Source of the DNA: DASXMT01 sp036521415
Lineage (GTDB): Bacteria > Actinomycetota > Acidimicrobiia > Acidimicrobiales > RAAP-2
Assembly: GCA_036521415.1 (NCBI GenBank)
Contig: DATDHU010000052.1
Location: 1-13,168 of the forward strand
Length of the DNA stretch: 13,168 nt
Direction: 5' to 3'
In this document: positions 6,367-11,539 of the stretch, in pieces
Position numbering within the stretch: position 1 is the stretch's first letter
Layout: every line of letters starts with the position of its first letter
Program-made: the position numbers and the translations under genes
The notes under the pieces: generated by a model
What the model saw: only the letters and a program-made list of their open reading frames with translations
Databases searched by the model: none
What the model was told of the DNA's origin: nothing

Positions 6367-6413
6367 ACGCCCCTGGGGCCCCGATGGCCGACTTGGATGA
6401 GCCCAAGGCCCCG
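6354..6413 (+). repeat. 30-bp tandem duplication across the hisD-hisC junction
   Basis: Units at 6354-6383 and 6384-6413 match at 21 of 30 positions and encode MADLDAPGAP and MADLDEPKAP. The first unit contains the hisC ATG and the hisD stop; the second repeats the ATG. The duplication therefore created a second in-frame start codon. Confidence 0.65.
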
Positions 6414-7592
6414 ACCGGGACCCCGACGGATACCGATACCGGGGCCAAGGCCGGGGTGAGGACCAACACCGGGACCGAGGCCGAGCCACCGGCCGTCCCC
6501 ATCCGGCCCGACCTGGACAGCCTGGACGGCTATCACTCGGCCCAGGTCGACGTGGATGTGCGGCTGAATACCAACGAGTCGCCCCTTCCGCCGCCCGACG
6601 CGTGGTTCGAGGCACTCCGGGACGAACTGGGTCGCATCGAATTCAATCGGTACCCCGATCGCCAGGCGACCGAGCTGCGGGCCGCGGTGGCCCGGTCTCA
6701 CGGGGTCCGACCCGAGCAGGTGTTCTGCGCCAACGGGTCCAACGAGGTACTGCAATGCCTGCTGCTGGCCTACGGCGGCCCGGGTCGGACCGTGGCACTC
6801 TTCGAGCCCACCTACACGCTGCACCGCCACATCGCCATGATCACCGGCACCCAGGTGGCCGCCGGGAGCCGCACCGACGACTTCGAGCTCGATCCCGAGG
6901 AGGTCGGTCGGGTCCTCACCACGGCGCAGCCGGTCATCACCTTCCTCTGCTCGCCCAACAACCCGACAGGGCGGGCCGACTCCCCCGAGACCGTTGCCCA
7001 GGTGGTGGCCTCGACCACCGGCCTGGTGGTGGTGGACGAGGCCTACGGCCAGTTCGCGCCGTCGTCCGCGCTCGAGCTGGTGCGCGCCGGGGGCCCCGGC
7101 AGCGATCGGGTGGCCGTGGTCCGGACCTTCTCCAAGACATGGTCGATGGCCGCCGGCCGGCTCGGGTACCTGGTGGCCTCGCCGGCGGTGGTGGCCGCCT
7201 GCGAGCTGGTCACGCTGCCCTACCACCTGGACTCGGTCAAGCAGGTGGCCGGACGGCTGGCGCTGCAGTTCGACGAGGCCATGCAAGCCCGGGTGGCCGT
7301 GCTGCGCGAGGAGCGGGGCCGGATCGCCGCTGCCTTCGCAGAGATGGCGCTCGAGACATGGCCGTCGGATGCCAACTTCATCCTCTTCCGGCCGACCGAC
7401 CGCCCAGCCCGTCAGGTCTGGCAGTACCTCCTCGACCAGTCGATCCTCGTGCGAGACTGTTCGGAGTGGCCGGGTCTCTCCGGGTGCCTGCGGGTCACCG
7501 TGGGCCTCCCCGAGGAGAACGATCGGTTCCTGGCCGCGTTGCACGCCGCCCTGGAGGGTCCCCAGGATCACGGAGAAGAGAGCCGGACATGA
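6354..7592 (+). CDS. hisC: Histidinol-phosphate aminotransferase with an N-terminal extension
   Basis: A PLP-dependent, fold-type I enzyme that converts imidazole acetol phosphate and glutamate to histidinol phosphate. It has 412 residues; the HisC fold begins near residue 50 (IRPDLDSLDGYHS, then RLNTNESP at 70-77). Key features are NRYPD (98-102), ANGSNEVLQ (126-134), PNNPTG (201-206), the PLP-contacting D228 and Y231 (VVDEAYGQF), and the Schiff-base lysine K261 in RTFSKTWSMAAGRLGY. The first 45 or so residues are low-complexity (Pro/Thr/Asp/Ala) and begin with a duplicated MADLD decapeptide. Alternative starts are ATG 6384 and GTG 6456, the latter near an AAGG. ATG 6354 is chosen for its overlap with hisD. 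It ends in an ATGA overlap with hisB. Confidence 0.95.
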   Translation: MADLDAPGAPMADLDEPKAPTGTPTDTDTGAKAGVRTNTGTEAEPPAVPIRPDLDSLDGYHSAQVDVDVRLNTNESPLPPPDAWFEALRDELGRIEFNRYPDRQATELRAAVARSHGVRPEQVFCANGSNEVLQCLLLAYGGPGRTVALFEPTYTLHRHIAMITGTQVAAGSRTDDFELDPEEVGRVLTTAQPVITFLCSPNNPTGRADSPETVAQVVASTTGLVVVDEAYGQFAPSSALELVRAGGPGSDRVAVVRTFSKTWSMAAGRLGYLVASPAVVAACELVTLPYHLDSVKQVAGRLALQFDEAMQARVAVLREERGRIAAAFAEMALETWPSDANFILFRPTDRPARQVWQYLLDQSILVRDCSEWPGLSGCLRVTVGLPEENDRFLAALHAALEGPQDHGEESRT

Positions 7593-8203
7593 CTGCCACC
7601 GCCATATCGGGCCCGCGGGTCGCCACCCGCAAGCGCTCGACCAAGGAGACCTCGATCGAGGTGGCCGTGGACATCGACGGCAGCGGGACCATCGAGGTCT
7701 CGACCGGCCTCCCCTTCTTCGACCATATGGTCAGCCAACTGGGCAAGCACGGCGGGTTCGATCTCACCGTGCGGGCCGCCGGCGACCTCGACGTGGACGC
7801 CCACCACACGGTCGAGGACGTGGGCATCACCCTCGGCGAGGTCGTGCGTGAGGCGCTGGGGGACAAGGCGGGGATCCGTCGGTTCGCGTCCATCAACGTT
7901 CCGCTCGACGAGGCGTTGGTCGAGGTGGCCCTCGACCTGTCGGGCCGTCCGTTCATCCTCTACGACGTGGCGCTCCCGCCTGACGCCACCCCGCTCGGCA
8001 ACCCCGGGTTCGACCCGCAGCTGGCCGAGGAGTTCTGGCGCGCCTTCGTCACCTCGGCGGCCATGACGCTGCACGTCCGGCTGAAGACGGGCAAGAACAC
8101 CCACCACATCCTGGAGGCGTCGTTCAAGGGGGTGGCCCGGGCGCTCCGTGACGCGGTTCGCCACGATGGCTCCGGTGTCCCTTCGACCAAGGGGACCCTG
8201 TGA
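7589..8203 (+). CDS. hisB: Imidazoleglycerol-phosphate dehydratase
   Basis: Dehydrates imidazole glycerol phosphate to imidazole acetol phosphate at a dinuclear Mn2+ site, usually as a 24-mer. It has 204 residues, so it is the monofunctional form without a phosphatase domain. Signature segments are FFDHMVSQLGKHGGFD (43-58), the metal-binding DAHHTVEDVGI (70-80), NTHHILEASFKG (170-181) and the C-terminal PSTKGTL. Start ATG 7589 overlaps the hisC stop by 4 nt (ATGA), with a purine-rich stretch just upstream. The N-terminus up to about residue 15 is family-variable. The stop overlaps a GTG that opens a short bridging frame to hisH. Confidence 0.97.
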   Translation: MTATAISGPRVATRKRSTKETSIEVAVDIDGSGTIEVSTGLPFFDHMVSQLGKHGGFDLTVRAAGDLDVDAHHTVEDVGITLGEVVREALGDKAGIRRFASINVPLDEALVEVALDLSGRPFILYDVALPPDATPLGNPGFDPQLAEEFWRAFVTSAAMTLHVRLKTGKNTHHILEASFKGVARALRDAVRHDGSGVPSTKGTL

Positions 8204-8259
8204 CTCGCCTCTGCCCCGCGTCCCTTCCGGGCGCCCCCGGCAATCCGTCAGCGCTGTGA
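8200..8259 (+). CDS. 19-codon open frame bridging hisB and hisH
   Basis: GTG 8200 overlaps the hisB TGA (GTGA), and the frame ends at TGA 8257-8259, which overlaps the hisH GTG at 8256 (again GTGA). The encoded peptide would be VTRLCPASLPGAPGNPSAL. Third positions are G or C in 15 of 19 codons. hisH has no Shine-Dalgarno site, so this frame could carry terminating ribosomes across the 52-nt gap. It is more likely a coupling device than a functional peptide, and it could be chance. Confidence 0.25.
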   Translation: MTRLCPASLPGAPGNPSAL

Positions 8260-8891
8260 TCGCCGTCCTTGACTACGGCATCGGCAATCTCCGCTCGGCC
8301 GAGAAGGCCCTCCAGCACCTGGGCGCCGACGCCCGCCTGGTGGACGACCCGATCGAGGCGGCCACGGCTACGGGCATGGTGCTGCCGGGGGTCGGCGCCT
8401 TCGGGCCCTGTGCCAACGCCCTTCACGCCACCGGCCTCGACCAGGTGGCCCGGGAAGCCATCGTCCGGGGGCTGCCCTTCCTCGGCATCTGCATCGGGTT
8501 CCAGCTGCTCTACGAGGGGTCCGACGAGGACCCCGGTCACGCCGGCTTGGGCGTACTTCCCGGTAGGGTCCGGGCGCTCCCCGCCGGGGTCAAGCACCCC
8601 CAGATGCAGTGGAACCAGCTCGACCCCCGGCCCGGGGTGGAGTCGGGCCTCCTTCGGGGCCTGGACGCGGGCTCGTGGGTGTACTTCGTGCACTCCTTTG
8701 CCCCCGAGGTGACCGATGCCACCACCTCGACCTGCGACTACGGCGGCACCGTCGCCGCCTCGGCCGAGCGGGGACCACTGTGGGGCACCCAATTCCACCC
8801 GGAGAAGTCGGGTGCGGTCGGGCTGGCCATCCTGGCCAACTTCGTGGCTGCCTGCCACGACAGCCCGGTCGCCTCACGCGTCAGCTCGTGA
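8256..8891 (+). CDS. hisH: Imidazole glycerol phosphate synthase, glutaminase subunit
   Basis: A class I glutamine amidotransferase that hydrolyses glutamine and channels ammonia to HisF. It has 211 residues. The nucleophile is C79 in PFLGICIGFQLLYEG, with H181 and E183 in TQFHPEKSG completing the triad. The oxyanion segment LPGVGAFG is at 43-50. The segment usually written PHMGWN reads PQMQWN (115-120), a double change. GTG 8256 gives the family-typical N-terminus VIAVLDYGIGNL. The frame is open upstream to 8148 inside hisB, but those residues look non-homologous. It has no Shine-Dalgarno site and is probably coupled to upstream translation. It overlaps hisA by 1 nt, or 4 nt if hisA starts at GTG 8888. 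Confidence 0.95.
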   Translation: MIAVLDYGIGNLRSAEKALQHLGADARLVDDPIEAATATGMVLPGVGAFGPCANALHATGLDQVAREAIVRGLPFLGICIGFQLLYEGSDEDPGHAGLGVLPGRVRALPAGVKHPQMQWNQLDPRPGVESGLLRGLDAGSWVYFVHSFAPEVTDATTSTCDYGGTVAASAERGPLWGTQFHPEKSGAVGLAILANFVAACHDSPVASRVSS

Positions 8892-9652
8892 TGGACCTGT
8901 ACCCGGCCATCGACATCCGGGACGGCGGTGCAGTGCGGCTGACCCAGGGTGACTTCGATCGCCAGAGCGAGTACGGGGACCCCGTCGCCCTGGCCCGGTC
9001 CTTTGCCGCCGCTGGCGCGCCGTGGCTGCACGTGGTGGACCTCGACGCCGCCCGTTCGGGAGAGCCCACCAATCGGGCCACCGTGCTGGCCATCGCCAAG
9101 GCGGTGGGCATCCCGGTGGAGACGGGCGGGGGCATCCGCAGCCAGGCCGACGTGACCGAGCTGCTCCACGGTGGTGTAGCCCGGGTCATCCTGGGCACGG
9201 CCATCCTCGACGACCCCGACCTGGTCCGGCGCTCGGCGGCCCGATTCCCCGGCCAGGTGGCCGTTGGACTGGACTACCGGCTCGGGCCCGACGGCCGAGC
9301 CGACATCGCCGTCCGCGGCTGGGAGGAGGGGAGCGGCCGGACGGTGGTCGAGGTGTTGGAGGAGCTCGACGACGTGAAGCTGGCCGCGGTCATCGTGACC
9401 GCCATCGAGCGAGACGGCACGCTGCGCGGCCCCGACCTCGACGGCCTGGCTGCCGTTCTGGCTGCGACCGGACTCCCGGTGATCGCCTCGGGGGGTGTGG
9501 GGTCGGCGACCGACTTGGCCACGCTGGCCCGGATCTCGGTCGACGTCGACGGCGACGCCCGGCGGCTGTCCGGTGCCATCACCGGCAAGGCTCTGGTCGA
9601 CGGACGGATGACGGTGGAGGAGGCGATGGCCGCGTGCGCACCGTCCGTGTGA
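8891..9652 (+). CDS. hisA: ProFAR isomerase (HisA)
   Basis: A (beta-alpha)8 barrel that converts ProFAR to PRFAR by Amadori rearrangement. It has 253 residues. Catalytic residues D8 (PAIDIRDG) and D128 (VGLDYR) are present, as are T170 and D175 in VTAIERDGT. Phosphate-binding glycines lie in TGGGIR (78-83) and IASGGVGS (198-205). Actinobacteria often use the bifunctional PriA, which also does the TrpF step. Here the PriA serine of LSGGIR is replaced by glycine (G79, HisA-like), while R142 and W144 (VRGWE) resemble PriA. A few extra residues lie before the last phosphate loop (ISVDVDGDARRLSGAI). I therefore call HisA, with dual function not excluded. Start ATG 8891; GTG 8888 is possible. Confidence 0.93.
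   Translation: MDLYPAIDIRDGGAVRLTQGDFDRQSEYGDPVALARSFAAAGAPWLHVVDLDAARSGEPTNRATVLAIAKAVGIPVETGGGIRSQADVTELLHGGVARVILGTAILDDPDLVRRSAARFPGQVAVGLDYRLGPDGRADIAVRGWEEGSGRTVVEVLEELDDVKLAAVIVTAIERDGTLRGPDLDGLAAVLAATGLPVIASGGVGSATDLATLARISVDVDGDARRLSGAITGKALVDGRMTVEEAMAACAPSV
9616..9623 (+). promoter_or_regulatory. Shine-Dalgarno site of hisF
   Basis: GGAGGAGG inside the end of hisA, 10 nt before GTG 9634. It favours 9634 over the later in-frame GTG at 9649. Confidence 0.5.
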
Positions 9653-10410
9653 TCCCGTGCCTCGACGTCAACGCCGGGCGGGTGGTGAAAGGGGTGCAGT
9701 TCGTCGACCTGGTCGACGCCGGTGATCCGGTTGAGCTGGCCGCCCGCTATGACGCCGAGGGTGCCGACGAGTTGGTCTTCTTGGACATCACCGCGTCGTC
9801 GGACGGACGGGAGACCATGGTCGATGTCGTCTCCCGGACGGCGGAGCAGGTGTTCATACCGTTCACGGTGGGGGGCGGTGTCCGCTCGGTCGAGGATGCT
9901 CGGCGACTGTTGCGGGCCGGGGCCGACAAGGTGGGGCTCAACACGGCGGCGGTGGACCGACCGGAGCTGGTGGCTGAGCTGGCTGCTGAGTTCGGCGCCC
10001 AGTGTGTGGTGGTGGCGATCGACGCCAGGGCCCGGGACCGGGCCGCCAACGCGGCGCCCGGTTGGCAGGTGTACACCCACGGTGGGCGCACCGAGACGTT
10101 CCTGGACGCGGTCACGTGGGCCGAGCAGTGCGCAGCACTGGGGGCGGGGGAGATCCTGCTCACCTCCATGGACAGAGACGGGACCCGGGACGGCTTTGAC
10201 CTGGAGCTGACCCGAACCGTGTCCGAGCGGTCGGCGGTACCTGTCATCGCATCGGGCGGCGTCGGCGAGCTCGATGACCTGGTTGCCGGAGCCCTCGAGG
10301 GTGCAGCGGACGCCGTATTGGCTGCGTCCATCTTCCATCGTCGTGAGTTCACCATCGGCCAGGCCAAGGACCACCTCGCCGCCGCCGGGGTACCGGTCCG
10401 CCCCGCCTGA
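9634..10410 (+). CDS. hisF: Imidazole glycerol phosphate synthase, cyclase subunit
   Basis: A (beta-alpha)8 barrel that combines PRFAR with ammonia from HisH to give imidazole glycerol phosphate and AICAR. It has 258 residues. Starting at GTG 9634, the catalytic aspartates fall at D11 (VIPCLDVNAGRVVKG) and D130 (VVAIDAR), the same numbers as in Thermotoga maritima HisF, which supports this start. Other landmarks are FTVGGGVRS (77-85), D98 (AGADKVGLNT), LLTSMDRDGTRDGFD (175-189) and VIASGGVG (204-211). The start overlaps hisA by 19 nt. The stop codon lies inside the first unit of the 41-bp repeat array. Confidence 0.97.
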   Translation: MRTVRVIPCLDVNAGRVVKGVQFVDLVDAGDPVELAARYDAEGADELVFLDITASSDGRETMVDVVSRTAEQVFIPFTVGGGVRSVEDARRLLRAGADKVGLNTAAVDRPELVAELAAEFGAQCVVVAIDARARDRAANAAPGWQVYTHGGRTETFLDAVTWAEQCAALGAGEILLTSMDRDGTRDGFDLELTRTVSERSAVPVIASGGVGELDDLVAGALEGAADAVLAASIFHRREFTIGQAKDHLAAAGVPVRPA

Positions 10411-10527
10411 GGCGGCCGCTCGATCCGGCCGACCGCCCAACGTCCGCCTGAGGCGGTCGCTCGATCCGGCACGCCGCCCAACGGCCGGATGAGGCCGTAG
10501 CTCGATCCGGCGCGCCGCCCAAGTGCC
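10405..10527. repeat. Three tandem 41-bp repeats after hisF
   Basis: Units at 10405-10445, 10446-10486 and 10487-10527 follow each other without spacers. All three contain the identical core GCTCGATCCGGC (at 10418, 10459 and 10500) and end near CCGCCCAA. Units 1 and 2 have GGCGG and CCGCC arms around the core and could form hairpins. The array begins with the last six bases of hisF. The 235-nt gap to the GroES-like gene otherwise holds G/C-rich sequence with a CCCCGC/GCGGGG palindrome at 10554-10566, and the GroES promoter. Confidence 0.85.
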
Positions 10528-10633
10528 ATCAGCGGCGGTCGGTCGGTCCATCGCCCCGCAGCGGGGGGCCACTCCCGCCGGCGCCAGCGGCGGTGCCACC
10601 GGCAGCTGGGTATGGCCTGCGGGAGACACGCGA

Positions 10634-10639
10634 TACCGT
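10634..10639 (+). promoter_or_regulatory. -10 hexamer of the GroES-like gene
   Basis: TACCGT with 6 nt to GTG 10646, the same hexamer and spacing as the antitoxin gene. It suggests that GroES-like, hisI and trpE can be transcribed independently of hisD-hisF. Confidence 0.5.
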
Positions 10640-10645
10640 GGACGG

Positions 10646-11014
10646 GTGGCATCCTCCTCCCCCGAAGCGCCGACGACCAGCCGAAACGGCTCGCCCGGCG
10701 ACCCCCAAGTCCCCATCACCGTCCTGGCCGATCGTGTCCTGGTCCAGGTCAGTCAGGCCGACGGCGAACGTCGATCGAAGGCCGGCATCCTGATTCCGGC
10801 CACGGCCCAGGTTTCTCGTCGCCTGGCCTGGGCCGAAGCGGTGGCCGTCGGACCCCACGTCCGGACGGTGAAGGTCAGGGACAAGGTCCTCTTCAACCCG
10901 GAGGACCGGTTCGAGGTCGAGGTGCAAGGCGAGGAGTACGTCATCTTGCGCGAGCGGGACATCCATGCGGTGGCTTCCGACCGGATCGACGGCGGCACCG
11001 GCCTCTACCTCTGA
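10646..11014 (+). CDS. Stand-alone GroES-like (Cpn10) protein
   Basis: A 122-residue Cpn10-fold protein. Residues 24-110 follow the GroES pattern: ITVLADRVLVQV, a mobile-loop region SKAGILIPATA (44-54) with the hydrophobic ILI in place of the usual IVL, AEAVAVGP (63-70), VKVRDKVLF (75-83), then VEVQGEEYVILRERDIHAV (91-109). The loop after VLF is short and acidic (NPEDRF) rather than the usual glycine-containing segment. The first 22 residues form a Ser/Pro-rich tail absent from classical GroES. No groEL is adjacent. It may be a co-chaperonin paralogue or a GroES-fold protein with another partner; the his/trp context does not settle this. GTG 10646 is chosen because of the -10 box; the frame is open further upstream to about 10523. 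Confidence 0.8.
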   Translation: MASSSPEAPTTSRNGSPGDPQVPITVLADRVLVQVSQADGERRSKAGILIPATAQVSRRLAWAEAVAVGPHVRTVKVRDKVLFNPEDRFEVEVQGEEYVILRERDIHAVASDRIDGGTGLYL

Positions 11015-11070
11015 TCCGCCTGCACCCTCTCCACCGAGTGCAACCCGCTACCCATTCCACCGCTCCGACC

Positions 11071-11108
11071 GACCGCACCGCTCACACCGCGCCCAACGAC
11101 CGCACCGC
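11071..11108 (+). repeat. 11-bp direct repeat in the C-rich hisI leader
   Basis: GACCGCACCGC occurs at 11071-11081 and 11098-11108, a 27-bp offset. The 111-nt gap from 11015 to 11125 is strongly C-rich and G-poor on the coding strand and shows no obvious -10 box, so hisI is probably co-transcribed with the GroES-like gene. Confidence 0.5.
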
Positions 11109-11112
11109 ATGC

Positions 11113-11117
11113 AGGAG
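11113..11117 (+). promoter_or_regulatory. Shine-Dalgarno site of hisI
   Basis: AGGAG, 8 nt before GTG 11126. This is the clearest ribosome-binding site in the window and contrasts with the genes that follow a -10 box directly. Confidence 0.65.
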
Positions 11118-11125
11118 TTCGACCC

Positions 11126-11539
11126 GTGACCACCGCCTTCACAGCCACCCCCATCCGATTCAGCGACGACGAGCTGGCCCAGGTGACCTACAACGCTGAT
11201 GGTCTGGTGCCCGCCATCGTGCAGGATGCCACCGACCGGGCCGTCCTGATGCTGGCCTGGATGAACGAGGACTCGTTGCGCAAGACGCTCGAGACCGGCC
11301 GCACCTGGTTCTGGAGCCGTAGCCGCCAGGAGTACTGGTGCAAGGGCGAGACCTCCGGTGACCGCCAATGGGTGCGCAAGGTCAGCTACGACTGCGACGG
11401 CGACACGCTGCTGGTCGTCGTCGACCAAGAGGGTGCCGGCGCATGCCACACCGGCGAGCGCACCTGCTTCTACCGAGACCTCGGCATGTCGCCGTCGAAC
11501 CCCCCCTCGCCGGGCGACCGTTCCGGACATGACGAGTAG
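11126..11539 (+). CDS. hisI: Phosphoribosyl-AMP cyclohydrolase
   Basis: Opens the adenine ring of phosphoribosyl-AMP in the third step of histidine synthesis. It has 137 residues and is monofunctional, with no HisE pyrophosphohydrolase domain. Characteristic segments are LAWMNEDSL (43-51), WFWSRSRQEYWCKGETSG (61-78) and VSYDCDGDTLLVVVDQ (86-101). Zinc cysteines are C90, C107 and C114, and the Mg2+-binding aspartates are D89, D91 and D93. The start is GTG 11126 after a good Shine-Dalgarno site. The last 17 residues are Pro/Ser/Gly-rich and appear dispensable. The stop codon overlaps the trpE start by 11 nt, so HisI and TrpE are translationally coupled. hisE and hisG are not in this window. Confidence 0.96.
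   Translation: MTTAFTATPIRFSDDELAQVTYNADGLVPAIVQDATDRAVLMLAWMNEDSLRKTLETGRTWFWSRSRQEYWCKGETSGDRQWVRKVSYDCDGDTLLVVVDQEGAGACHTGERTCFYRDLGMSPSNPPSPGDRSGHDE

Noticed and set aside
5401..7571. Two long minus-strand frames (about 400 codons each) opposite hisD and hisC
   Set aside because: The sense-strand enzymes have complete catalytic motifs. The antisense products are low-complexity His/Gly/Arg-rich sequences.
10405..10527. CRISPR array
   Set aside because: The 41-bp units are directly adjacent, without spacers, and have diverged from each other; there are no cas genes.
10554..10566. CCCCGC-A-GCGGGG as an intrinsic terminator
   Set aside because: The loop would be one nucleotide and no U-tract follows, so it is a palindrome rather than a usable terminator hairpin.
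9274..10719. A 481-codon open frame on the minus strand opposite hisA, hisF and the repeat array
   Set aside because: It spans two certain genes and a non-coding repeat array and has no family features; it arises from the lack of stops in G/C-rich DNA.
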